Part shown: piece after piece, positions 43,961 to 58,000 of the stretch
Numbering within the stretch: position 1 is the first letter of the stretch
Layout: the number at the start of each line of letters is the position of its first letter
DNA from: Mimachlamys varia
Taxonomy: Eukaryota; Mollusca; Bivalvia; Pectinida; Pectinidae
Length of the DNA stretch: 64,000 nucleotides
Direction: 5' to 3'
NCBI GenBank assembly: GCA_947623455.1
Contig: OX392538.1
Location: 35,029,001 to 35,093,000 of the forward strand
Program-made: the position numbers and the translations under genes
The notes under the pieces: model-generated
Seen by the model: only the letters and a program-made list of their open reading frames with translations
What the model was told of the DNA's origin: nothing
The model's database searches: none

Positions 43961-45140
43961 TTTTCAAGAGCTACTGAGTATTTTTGGCAACTGTTAGCAT
44001 TAGTTCTTTCCATTCATTATCCTGTAAATTCAATCCCCAAGAAGAATATGGCTTGATCAATCTCTTCCAGGAAAGAAAAGTTGACATATTAACGCACATG
44101 AATACAGTCAACAAATTTCTCTTTAAAGATATTTCTACTTTCATAAAGTGCTGGACATTTATCAATTATTGACCTTTGATGAGGTCAGTATGTGGTTGTT
44201 ATACCAACCTGATAGACGCCCGCGGCCGATGTCAATATTTTAGATTCTTCCGGTTTGGTAAAACATGATACTGCAAGCACACAAACAAGAATACATTGTA
44301 TGTAAGCACAAAATGCATAAATGTAAACTATGAAGCACATTTAAGGCATGCAAGCACACATAAGAACACGGCGCACAGTGTTAAAAAGAAAAAAATTGAC
44401 CAAAAGAAATATATTGATAAAATATCTAGAAAGCAGGCCAGGGTATGGACAAATTTCTGCATATGGCACATTTACAAGTATAAGGCCGTTCCAGCCACCA
44501 CAGTTGCTTGAATTTTTTAGGCTCTCCTTCCCGATCAGTGGTTGTAACCGCAATTTTTAAAAATGAAATCAGACGTTAGGAAATTTTGAAAATGAAATAA
44601 AAAGAAAATCTGCCATACTCTTTTAATGAATTTGATATTTAACGGGAAACCATTGAATATCCTGTATATGTGAAATGAACCTCCCATTACCATTACCGCG
44701 GCTGCATACAATTATATAAACAGATTTTTTTGGATATATATATACTGACAGAAACTCAAGCAACTGCAACTGTGTTCCAGCATCCCAAAAATGTTTTGAA
44801 ACTGGCAAGATCCACTGCGTTTCTTGTTTCAACCACAGGGACCTGAGAATTTGTTACAGCTAGTTTTGGACCTAAAATAGGGTGTATAGAGTAATTTTAC
44901 ACATTTGGGGGGTTAAGATCAATTTTCGATAAACATGCCCCCTCAGTAGTCATAAAAGCTAGCTGTAACAAATTCTAAGGTCCCTGTCGTTTCAACAGGA
45001 AGATCCTGTCATAGTTTGGCAGCCAAGTGCGAGAAGCTGTAGCCCGAGCTTTCTCTGGTCCTAACACCAGACTTAGACATTTTGACATCTATAGATGCCA
45101 AACCAGATATATGGTGTCGGGGTCAGAGGGAACTCGGGCT
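43931..45140 (-). repeat. Dispersed repeat family M (coding-like remnants), interrupted by an hAT-like MITE
   Basis: On the minus strand, 45090-44760 and 44120-43971 match 49394-49600 and 49600-49740 in order. Coding-like scraps include QWILPVSKHFWDAGTQ and MSTFLSWKRLIKP (MSTFRSWKRLFK in the other copy). The frames are short and broken. I do not recognise the parent protein. The MITE at 44834-44988 sits inside it. Confidence 0.5.
44834..44988. mobile_element. hAT-like MITE, family G copy 2, with 8-base target duplication
   Basis: 155 bases, starting CACAGGGACCTGAG and ending CTAAGGTCCCTGTC, flanked by GTTTCAAC on both sides (44826-44833, 44989-44996). The same host repeat at 49394-49600 lacks the element and has GTTGAAAC (the complement) once at 49501-49508, which is the empty site. 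Confidence 0.92.
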
Positions 45141-46022
45141 AGAAAAGCTGTTGGGGCCGTGCCTTTCTGTCCTTGCCTTTGGAACTTTCAATATGTTGCC
45201 ATACATGAAAGAATAATTTTCATGGGAATTAATTTGAACAAATTGTTTTAAATGTGGTGGACAAATTCAATGTATAATTTTAAACGTTTCAATAGCATTT
45301 TTTCACAATCTTTCTACATGTAGCATACATGTATATTGTATGTAATTTTCTAAACAAGTCATCATATATTGTTTGAATCAAAATCTTGGTACGTAAAATT
45401 TAAAGTTATGTAATTTACTTTTTTTTCAAGTGTTTAAGTGCTACTTGTATTATAAAAATTGCCATACTAAAGGACAAAAATTTAAAATTGGATAAAAGTG
45501 TATATTGCCCTTTTAACTTTAAATGTAAGGTGAAACGTTTGAGCATTTGTCTGCCTGGAAGCTAAAGGTTTAAATTTATTACACATATCCAGGGACATAT
45601 ATGTGAGATACGTTCCTGATATATCTGAAATATGTTGTAAAAAAATAGTTAGACTTATTGTAAAAACAATACATACGATCTTATCAGCATACATTTCGGC
45701 TATTCAGTGTCGTAATAACCATCAAATATTATGTTATCAATATCCAATACTGTACAGACAGATCTATTTGCTTTTAAAAAGTCAAAAGTTACTCTCGTGC
45801 GCGATTAGAAGAATAACTACGGTACGCTATAAGAACTCTTTTGCGTCGTGAAAGTAGGGATAGCCGCGGGAGCATTTATTGTGCAAGAATAGTTGAAACT
45901 CTTCATAATTAAAGCATTTCAGTCTACCAAATTATTTTTTTGATGTGATGAAATTGCAATGATATTTTCTGAACTGGCTTATGGATACTTATAAATGACT
46001 TACACATTCTAAGTTTACAAGA

Positions 46023-49000
46023 ATGCGTTCTCTTTTTAAAAACAGAGCAATGATTGCTCCCAAAATGGCACCGACAGGTGGATTATTGACGTGGATAATA
46101 TTTGCGTTGAATATCGGCGTGTCCGTTTGCTGGGATAATGACGACCTAGAGCTATTTGATCTTGTCGAAGAAGTGAACCAGAATTTCTACGATGTATTGG
46201 GTGTGGAAAAGGTAAACTGACTGATAAGACAGTAAAACTGTTCCTTACGGCATCAGCTGTTCACGGCGGCAGAGCTTGAACTCGATATAGCTTCATCTTC
46301 TGATCGATGCTCGACTTGAAAGCAGCGTTTTCGGAGTATCGCTAAAATTATCTTGTTTATATATACTTTCATTTTCTTTTTCATTTTTTGTTCAAATTAA
46401 TTTGAATCTAAAATCCAAAAAGTCCTAGTGTTTCGATATTTTCTAGTGAAACAGCTGGAGAAGTACATTTATTTTTGACAGAGTAGACTCTTACAACCTG
46501 CAAACAACACCAACATGTTTAGAACAATGTTGAAGTAGCTATTTACCAGTATTTAGCGGTAAAGACTGAGTTCTATATAGCACATCTATTAACCTGTCTG
46601 AAGAAGGTACCGGTCTTCTGAGCAATATAAGTAACATGTGTTTTTTGTCATCAACATAATATTACAATAAACTGTATACAGTTGAGTGTAAGCTAACCTT
46701 TACACCCTAGTGCACTAGGAGTGCACTACGTTTAAACTAGTAGTGCACTACATTTAAACTACAGGTAAACTAGTAGTGCACTACGTCCAGCCAGGTGTGA
46801 CCACAAAAACCCCTACAGGTAATGGGAGGGTCCATACCTACCAGTGTCCTTACCTGTACAGATGTAATATGATTTACCTGTACTTTTATGTTATACTATT
46901 GAAGTCATTATTTTGTCAGTACTTGAACCTCATATAAGTACAAGAATGAACAATTCTGAGTTTATACCAGAAGATATTTATCATAATAACTTAAATAAAT
47001 TAATTCACTGCATGTCAAATATACTAACTTATAATTCTTTTTAAAGAAGTAACAATTGTTCTTTTCTTTTTAAATATTTGCATTCTACAATTAAATTGAA
47101 AGGTATGTGTTCAAATAAAAAATGGTACAACACATGTTTTATGTTGAAATTATTAAGTTAATCCTACTAAAAATATATACTGAAAATAAAGTAAACAACA
47201 GATTGTAATATAAACAAAAATAGATATTAGAAGAACATATTTTGTACTTAGTATAGTTGTTTCAATAACAAATTACTTTAATATTTGACATTAAGAAGCT
47301 AGCTGTGCAATATCAGAGACGTACAAGGTTTTATAAGTCTCTGGCAGTACTACCTACATGTACCAGTATTGGTATTCTGTTTCACTATACACTCAGGTAC
47401 AATGCATACAAATGAAAGGTTATATAAACATCAAGTATTAATATAAGAAACGATTACCTTCACCAGAACATTTAAAGCCATTTCCTTCTTCATATCAAAA
47501 TACCAACATACATCTACATGTAATCCAATTGACTGTAATCAATGTTATCATCATTAATCAATTAACAGGGTAGGGCCCTCAGGCCTTTAATCAGATTGGT
47601 CAGTGATGGCTGTGGGGGAGAGGGAGGTGAGAAATTCACACCTGGCTAACTACAGACAACCTAGGGGTGTCCCCTATCTTGACCTCTGTACCTGAGGATG
47701 TGGCCCAGGCAGGTCAGGTACATGTATGTTATATTATGCCTGGAGGGTAAAGGATTCTACCTGAAGATCTATATTTGTCCCTTTTAGTTAGATTTTATAT
47801 AAGTCATTAGGTTGATTTAAAAGTACAATAAATGTGACTGGCATAGGCTTAACTTTGTTCTAAGTTAGGTTAATATAACTGCATATTATTTATTTGTTGT
47901 ATACTTAGTCGTACAATATAAAATTAATCAAAATGATTCCAATAAACTGACCTTGCTTTTTTTTTAAATCATTATTACATATATTCATAAACCTTCAAGT
48001 CATATTTAATACAACCTGTAATTGCCTTCAATATTTAGGCCTAAATATCGGAATATTTTAAAATACTTTTATACTGATGATTAGAATAAAATTAAGTATA
48101 ATGAATGTTAGTATTTTATTATCAAACTATAATGAAGCGACTGAGCCAGAGAGTATATATTCTTAACTATTATTAATTTCAATGTTATTTTATGTACTAT
48201 CAATTTATTATTGTATAATTAAATGTTTTGAATGAAACATAAAAATGGATTAAAGTTCTGAAAATATCCACTATTTAAAGAGAAATGTGTAAATATCTAG
48301 ATATATTCGCAAAGATTTTTAATTTCAGATAAACTTGATAAACCTGAGTAAAAGTTAACATATGTATTATCATATTTATGATCCTGGTCATATCCAGTTT
48401 AGCCCTAAGTATTAATCAAATTGGTTTCAAATTTGACCAGTGATAGTCAGATGAGAAATTCACACCTCATGTCACTGACAGGCTTATGTCAGCAGGTGTT
48501 CCTAGACAAGGTTGGGACTGGTCAGGTAATTGCCTGAGGCCTGATCATGAGGGTCAAATCAAAACATCTGTCCCATACTGAACAATCTGAATAAATTTAA
48601 ATTTATTGTTGTATTACCTTTTTTCAACTTCAAATTCTTATATTTATATTAACACTGTTGTATGTGGTGATATATATACATACAGATCTTAATATAGAAA
48701 AAAATTAAAAGTAAAGATTATCAAAACTCTATAGCGTGTTCATAAATATATAGATCTGAGGCATGAATGTATTTTATAAAAATATATATCTAATTTAATT
48801 AAGTAATAAAAGAATATTAATTTGTTTTTTTTTCGCAATTAGTTTTTACAATATTTAAAAATATACTTCTAAACAAATAATAATCAATAGATATTCCTTC
48901 AATTTTTCAATATACTTGATTGTAAATTGGTAAATTAATAAAAAAAAATCAAGTTAATAGTGTATATTAAAAGAAATATAAGACATCAAAACTGCTAGAT

Positions 49001-52000
49001 AAATATTAATTTTCTATTTTATTTATATGATGTATGCAAGAAATTTTTGGGGAAAATTGTAAGAGTAATTATCATGATTTCACAATTTCTAGTTTTGAAA
49101 TGAAAGAAAAAAGGTTGTTTGAGAAAAATAACTACATAAGATGCATATATATACATTAAAGTTATAAATATTAACTAATGATAAGGCCAGCCTCATTTAC
49201 TAGCAGACGACAAAGGTGAGGTACAGGTAAAAATCACAGGTAGATGGATGGGACTGCCCATTTACCTGTAGGGGTATTTGACCTATATGGGGTTCAGGGT
49301 GTAGTGCACTACTAGTTTACCTGTAGTTTAAATGTAGTGCACTACTAGTTTAAACGTAGTGCACTACTAGTGCACTAGGTGTAAAGGTTAGCTTACACTC
49401 AACTGTAGATGTCAAAATGTCTAAGCCTGGTGTAAGGGCGAGAGAAAGCTCGGGCTAAAGCTTCTCGCACCTGGCTGCCAAACTATGACAGGATCTTCCT
49501 GTTGAAACAAGAATCCCGGTGGATATTGCCAGTTTCAACTCATTTTTGGGAAGCCGGAACGGTCTTACTTGTAAATGGGCCATGCATAGATGCAACTACG
49601 TAATTTTGTTGACTGTATCGATGTGCGTTCATATGTCAACTTTTCGTTCCTGGAAGAGATTGTTCAAGCTAGATAATTTTCTTCTTGGAGATCGAATTAC
49701 AGGATGATGAATGGGAAGAACTTATGTATCAGTTGCCAAAAATATTAAAATCTCGAAATTTGTTTAATTAAAGTGATCCCTGCCAGATCTAGGTATGGTA
49801 CAGTAGATTCTACATAAGTTACCTAAGGGGGAAAAGAATAAGGACTCCTACATCCTCCATACCCACCATTAGTCCGAAGGGTTCTGACTCTCTGACCCGC
49901 TAAATATTTTGACGACAGGCAGTTCAGAGAATCAGAACCCTTCGGACTAACCCGGGGCCACTACTTGCACTTGTAGTTCCATTGCTTACATATTTGTACA
50001 GTTGTCGTTAATGAAGCAGGAGATGCTTACCCTACTGAAACACTTGGGTCTTATACCCTACTGAAACACTTGGGTCTTATACCCTACTGAAACACTTGGG
50101 TCTTATACCCTACTGAAACGCTTGGGTCTTATACCCTACTGAAACGCTTGGGTCTTATACCCTACTGAAACACTTGGGTCTTATACCCTACTGAAACACT
50201 TAATGGGTCTTATACGTATACCCTACTGAAACACTTGGGTCTTATTTTTCTGTACTTTTTTGTGTTTCAAGGCCTAGGGTCCAATACAGCAATACAATTT
50301 ATTGTAATATTATGTTGATGACAAAAAACACATGTTACTTATATTACTCAGAAGATTGCATTGGTACCTTTTTCAGACAGGTTATATAATTAATAGATGT
50401 GCTATATAGCACTACATTTTGTAAGTCTTTACCGCTAAATACTGGTAAACAGCTGAACTGGTCCATTATGGTTTACAGCAGTGAAGGGATTAATTATATA
50501 TATTTACAGTCTACACTGACATTCACTCGATAACCATTGCTCAACAGACTTTCATTATCACTGCATAACTGTAGTCAATTTGCAAGCACGTGACAAATTG
50601 CTATGATGTTGACAACAATACATTTGGGCGGAGCTATGCAAATCCTACTGTTTGAAACACAATTGTGTGACCTCACCAACAATATACGTAGACGGAATCG
50701 AGCTTGCAAATTTCATGCTGTTACATTTATTGAACCATTCCCACGTTTATTAGTTTTGAAATGAAATCTGTGTCCGTAGATTTGACTATAATGAACAAAA
50801 TAGTTACAAACATTTCACAGACAGATACTGTAAATATAAGGATAAACTTTCTATTTTGTTCAGGTAAAATTATCGGGGGATAACTACAATGGAAAACGGG
50901 TAAATTAAACATATTGAATTTACCTGTTTTCCATTGTAGTTATCCCCTGATAACCTAAACAAAACAGAAAGTTAATCCTTAAATATATAAGTAAAATTTA
51001 GTGGTGAGTCACTCTTATTATGACATACTGTACTTATTTTATCTTATAATTACAGGACTGTACAAGTAGCGATGTCCGCAGAGCCTACCGCAGATTGTCG
51101 CTGCAACTCCATCCGGACAAAAACAAGGAAGAAGATGCTGAAACCAAGTTCAGACAGGTAAAGAAAAGACTATGCTCTTAATAATGTCCATACAGGTCTA
51201 TAGTGATAGTAAAAAACACAACTACATGATGCATTTATATATGTCATGATGTTGATGATGGTGTAGTGTTGATGATGAGAAAGTGTGAGAGTAGGAATGA
51301 AACTCTACATATAAACTGTAAATGTATATTTATGTAAAATTTCTGAAAAATAAAAATATAAAAAAAACACAACTACATGTAGCTATACAGAAAAAAAGTA
51401 AAACCAAAGTATTCAAAAGAATAAATGTCTGTATCAGAATTCCAATTTTTTTCTGTAAAAATCAACAAAAACTTAATCCATATACATAACAGATTTTTGC
51501 ATCAAGTTTTGTTGATCTTTACAAGTATGTATATCAAATTTAATACAATGACTGTCATATGACATTTTTAGGTTTATGTAACATGAATTAATGCAATATT
51601 AAATTTTGATATTGTTTGATTTGAGAAGATATTGCTCAAAATAGTCTTTTTGGGGAAAGCAGGAAATTTTGCATAAATCTTGGTTATACACGTACCGGTG
51701 TATGTACAAAGGTAAATTTCTCAATGATGATGTGTGTTATGTATATTACAACTAAAAACAAAATAAACAAAACAAACAAAAATATACTTTTGAAATACCT
51801 GGTAGACTTTTTCATTGTTTTGAGATAGCAAGGGTGCATTGATAGCATAATATATAAAACTGCCATACAAATTATATTAATTTTCATTGTTTATATCTTA
51901 TCTGTTTGGTAGATGGTGGCGGTTTATGAAACACTGAAAGATGAAGAAAAAAGAAAAAGGTAAGTACACAAAAATATATAAATGTTGGCAAACTAAGTGG

Positions 52001-55000
52001 TATGACTATCCAGACATATGCTTGATTCAACAAAATTTTGCCAACTTTGGGTCATAATATCAATCCTTAAAACTTTCAACAATTTTAAAATGTACATAAC
52101 CACAGAAATTCTAAAGTTAGAATTTTTCTACCTGTACAATATTAATACTGTTGCTGAGACGAGGTACACTTCAGTTGAACATTAAAGTGTAGTGCATATA
52201 CTTGTGCTACTCTATTAAATAAGTTTTATATTCTGTCTTTTAAAGATGCAGATGGAAGCTCTGTCCCACTGCAAACATAATACAATACTTTTTCAGCACA
52301 CACACAGGCAGAAACAGTTTGGGAGATATTAGCCAGGCGGCATAGGACTAGTAATAGTAGTTAGCGCCTGTTATTTAATTTATTAATGTATTATTTATTG
52401 TATATTTAAATGCATGTTATTCATATTGACTGAGTGTGTAAATTGTAAATTTTTGTACAGTAAAGGACTTTAAAATATCTTTTTCTAGCCAGATAGGATG
52501 CAATATCATATGCTGTACACATATTTTTTAATCTATTTACTTATTATTTTATTTACAGGTATGACCTGGTACTGGAGAATGGCCTGCCGGACTGGAGACA
52601 GCCAGTCTACTACTACAGACGGGTACGGAAGCTGGGGATGTTGGAGTTACTGGCCTTTATGTGTGTCATACTTACCCTCGGCCAATACCTCGTCCTCTGG
52701 TCAATATTCCTGGAGAAGAAGTTCACAATGGTAAGAGACTTCAAAAGAACTACTTTTATTGCAAGAAGTCAGATATTGTAGACACAACTGTATCAAATTT
52801 TACATTATTAACAAGCAACATTTATATACAATGTACAGGTTTCCCTGTTTTGAGACTGTTTTAGATTTTTCAAGCTAACACTAAAAGTATTGGCATAGGT
52901 GTTAACCTCTGAAACCTCTAATAAGGGAGATCTCCCTCATTCCACATTTCCAATGAGGGAGAAAGTGGGTGAAATTTTTCTAAAACTGCATTACTCAATT
53001 TGTTTTCCCCTTTTTATGTATCGAAACAACTTAAAAAAGTATTCATTTGATCCAGACACACCTGTTATGGTCATTACACACACCCTGCAGTAACTAGGAT
53101 ATCATTTGACCACATGATGTAGATTTTGAATTTGTGTGAGATTGGACTTAAATGAGGGAGTCTCCCTCGTAATGAGGGAGGGTTAACGGGTATGTATTGG
53201 GATTATATCTCAAGCATACTCCAACAATGTTAGAGGTTTAACATGGTGAGATTGAGATACTTTTTGACAGGCGCCTTGAAACGGCAAAATCATATCCGAT
53301 GTTAAAAAGGCCAACCATGCATTGGCATCTTGTATTATAGGAGTAGTGTAAAGCAGAAGAGCTTAGAACAGCTAAAAGTTGTGGATATCGGCCACTGAGC
53401 ATTTACATTTTATGCGTAACATTTTATATGAAATCTCCCCGCATGAAAAATATTTTGGCTGCATGCATATGGTACAATCACTGTTTTGAAGTCTTAGAGA
53501 AGTTGAATTATTTTTAGCTGGTTCTAAATTTATATATCAGGTCTGATGTTAAAAATGCAATACTCTGTAAACTCCAAAAGCACAAAATCTAAAGACTTTA
53601 TAATGTTGTTCTCAACATGTTTTTAGGAGGAAGATCATGAATCCAGGAGAAAAAAGTTTGAGAAGAAATTGCGGAAAAACAAACAGGAATTGGAAGATCA
53701 GTATGACGAGCTTCAGGAAGAGATGGACTCACTGCCCCGGCCAAAATTATCTGACCTTTGGCCGATAAGACTGACCATATGGACGGTCAACTTTACGGTC
53801 AACCTTCCTACCACAGTAAGGGAGACAACTGCAGTTCTTAATGAGTGGAAGCAGCAACGGAACACAGTTGTCAAAGATGAGGAGGATGAAGATGAGGAAG
53901 AGGAAGAAGGTATGGCTGGATACAGAAATGAAAGTTCTTGATGTCTTTTGGACAATAAGAAATTATCCAATTCTTGTGGGACCAAAAGGTTTGGCTGCTT
54001 TACACAGGTGTCTGGTTTGTAGAGGTATTTTATAATTTCAGAAAGAAATGCTAAGACTAAATAAGTGAAACTGTATTACATTGAAACCATCAATAAAGAA
54101 CGACTACATTTTTCTCCTAAAAGTTAGACCTAACCATTACTATACCCCCCCCCCCCACTAACCTACTAAGGTAAAGGAGGAGGGGGGTGGGTGGGTGGGT
54201 ATAGTAATTTCTTTATCTATGTTCTCATGTCTATGCTTCTGTGAAAACTTATTATACAACATCTCTCAAAAACCCTTGGTCAGATTTGGTTCGTATTCAC
54301 ACCATAGCGTCACAATCCAATGTTCTACACCTCATTAGATTTAAGTGTTCACCATTGGCCAAGGTTAAAGGTCAAAGCTCACTGTTAACCACTTACGTAT
54401 TAGCTTGTTAACTACGTATCGTGAACCCTTTGACAGATTTATTTCATTTATATTTACACCATATAGCATCCCACTATCCATATAGTTACCGACCCTCCCT
54501 ATTTAGGAGGGAGACTCCCGATTTTGGACCCTAAAATGTTGAATTATCAACTTTGGAATCTGCTTAACTGCTCCTATTTTTAAAGATCTGATGAATTTAT
54601 CTGAAAGGAGAGCTCAAAAGAAGCCATTTAAAAGTGTTATTTTTCCTCTAAATGTACATGTAAACATATTATTTATGTTTTTAATTCTGAGCACGCGTAA
54701 TTTTAAATTCTAAAAAATATGACTATCAATGATGAAAGTATCTGATCAGAAACTTGAAATTTCAGCTTATCACTTGTAATACTTTATAATATACAATTTG
54801 TCTGACAGATGCTGCTAGAAAAGCCAAAAAGAAGGCTCGGCCGGAGTTTGTGGACATTGTTCCGGTTTTGTGTACTGATGCTGCGCCTGTGGTTTACACA
54901 GAGATGGTACAATCTAACACTGGTGAGGAGACCAGTACAGATATCGTGAGGGTATGTGTTAGGTTTAATTTTTTGTCATATAATTGTTCTGTTGCCCAGT

Positions 55001-58000
55001 GAATTTGCCCCATTAACATTTTGCATAAGAATCTAGTTACAGTTTTGGTAATGTACAACGCACCAGAACATCCGTGCGTATACATCGTGAATGGTGCGCA
55101 CAACTGGGTGATCTAAAGATCTCAACCACGATTGTCATCGCACAATTTTATTCTATCGTGCGCCCACTGTTGTTCGGTAGAATTAATCGCCCAGGATTGC
55201 ATTGTTCTCACAACATGCACACACCGTTTACACATTGGCGCATACTACATATCGTGTAATGTTTTGCGATCCCACAACTGTATTCCCTAGCGCAAATTTG
55301 ATAGGTTGTAAGTTTCAACTGTTCTTGTTGTGATGTCACACTTAGGACAATTACATGATGCCTGCGACTTCTGCACTTGATTCCTCCACAAGATTAATTA
55401 TGGAATAGCCCTAAGCAGCTTCATATATGTACTTGGCATCTAGTATTCAGCACATGTTCTTACACTTTTGAGGCTGTTTATTTAAATATGAAATTTGCTT
55501 TGATTATGAAATGTCATGTACATGTTCATGTATATACAACTTTATATTTCGGAACAATAAAGGGTGGCGAGTGGACAGATGAAGACCTGGCCCTGCTGTC
55601 TAAGGCGATGACCAAGTACCCTGGTGGGTCAGTCAACAGGTGGGAAAAGGTCGCAAGTGTCGTCAATAGAACCGTACCTGAGGTAGGAGCAGGTATCACT
55701 TTTGGGCGAGATTATGGGATTTTTACGTATATTTTTCCTGAAAATCTCATTAAAATTTGAAAATAGTGTTACTTTCTATGGAAAAATCTCATAAAATTTC
55801 ACTAATCTCATAAAATCCCTCAAATTCTCCCATAGGTTTTAAGAGCCAGAATTATCCCTGCAGGTGTCATACCGGTAGCTTATCTATATAAATGTACATT
55901 TTAGTGGAGCATCGGAGTTTAACTCATTCACCCCTGAAGACACATATAAAGCAGTGGGTTTTAATTTGTTTCTATGAGAAATAACAGCACAAATTCATCA
56001 TTAGATATTTAGAAATGGTGTGTAAATAATGTACATACTAAACAAGTTATCTCCCCTAGGCCAGAAGTGATCAATTTACAATTTATTTTCATTGGTCCTT
56101 TTTTGTATATATTGCCGAAAACAATGAGTCCCACAATGTTAAATTGAAGTATTTTCAAAATTTCTATGAGTCCTTTCATAATTTTATGAGTACTGGACTC
56201 TGGACTTGCACGTAGATTGATCACTGGCCCCTGGTGCACAAAATGTCAAACAAATAATATTTTAGTGATACTATAATGTGCATGTATGATCGTGATAAAT
56301 TGGTTTCATTTGTCATTACAGAGGTGGAGATTGTGAAAAATTAAATTGCAACAGAATTCTTTTGGTTTTCTACGGAACCCCCCCCCCCACTATTTTGTGG
56401 GACATAATTTGTAGATAAAAAATATTATTCCATATATGTGTGTTACTGTTAAATATTCGATGTGGCCTGACTTTTCTCATTTCTCATTGGCTAAAATATG
56501 GTCACATGGAGGTCCATATTTTGTGATATCGACCTGATGTTTCTATTTTCAGAAACACTAGCTGAGTCAATATTGCATTTGTACCCATGCATGCAACTGT
56601 AAATTTCATATATTCAATATTTTGAACTTTTTAAAAATTTTACCATTGAAACATTGTGAGGAGCTATATATAATTTATAAACTTGTGAACATTTCAATTT
56701 GTGAATGATTTATAGTAACAAAATAAACAAAAATAAAACTCCTACAAAAATTAATGATTTTACAGTATTGCCTTTTATAGACTATGGTATACGTAGAGTT
56801 CTGGTGTGCGATATTGATATGATAAGATTTAATTGTTTGTTTCAGGTGATAGCCAAATCAAAGACCCTCAAAACAACTTATGTCAACAAACTGGATGCTT
56901 CTTTACAGAGTAAGTGTGTACTTCTACCCTATGGCGTACAGTGTGTATTGGGTGTGCTACAAGAAATTTGACAGATTTAGAAAATATTTAGAATAGATTT
57001 TTCTTAAGGTTTTTTTCGGGACTGAAATGAAGTGGTTTTAATGGCGAGGTGGTCTTAATTCTGATATGGTCACTAAGCGAGGGTTCACTGTAATGGTTTG
57101 CGTCCCAATATAGTCTGTAAATTTCCACTTTGTTTGTGAAGTTTGTACCTAGGGGAACGTTACTGATAGATTTGTCTGCATAACCATACCCGTTAACCCT
57201 CATTTTGACCAAAATCTACCAATCTCCCTCGAAATCTTCCCCATTTAAGTCCAAACTCACACAAACCCCAAAGCTACATCCTGTGGTGATGTGATCTCCT
57301 AGTTACTGCAGGGTTTGTGTAATCACCATTATAGGCGTGTCTGGATCAAATGAATAGTTTTGAAGTTATTTTGATACATAAAATGGGAAAGACAAATTGA
57401 GCAATGCAGTTTCAGTCGCATTTCATGCACTTTCTCCCTTATTGGAAACGTGGAATGAGGGAGATCTTGGTGGTTTCAGAGGTTGACACCTACTGTAGGC
57501 ATAGCTCATTTGTTTAGATTCTTGAACATTCTTTTCTTTGAAGGTGGCGGTTTGAAAGGAGCAAAGAAGACACAGTTAATTACTGAAGAAATGATATCCC
57601 ACAAATCAGATTATGAAGGAACAACCGCAGAAAATACAAACGGTGATATTAAGAGTGGCGGGGATGTACGCAGGCGTCACAAACCCAAACCAACGAAAAT
57701 AGCAGAAAGGACGTTACAAGCTGCTGCCGAATCTCAGTCGGAGAACAAACAAGGGGAGATAACAAAGCCAAAAACTGTCCAGCAAAATAAACAGTCCGAG
57801 TCTACGTCGGACACAGTCAGTGAAAACTCTGTGACTTCAAAGAGTTCTGGTGATGGTGATAGTTGGAATAAAAACCAACAGACTATTTTAGAATGGAATT
57901 TACGACAGTACCCGAAAGGTACGGATCAAAGATGGGAAAAAATTGCGGAGAAGATTCCCGGTAAAACCAAAGTAAGTTGATCTACAATTCCTTTTATTTC

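Noticed and set aside
50030..50244. CRISPR-like or regulatory tandem array
   Set aside because: Contiguous 26-base units derived from repeat family A, with no spacers.
53713..53985. Antisense gene with a poly-serine tract
   Set aside because: It is the complement of the acidic GAG/GAA-rich part of DNAJC1 exon 5.
57178..57495. Conserved intronic regulatory element
   Set aside because: Explained by an inverted dispersed repeat with another copy in intron 4.
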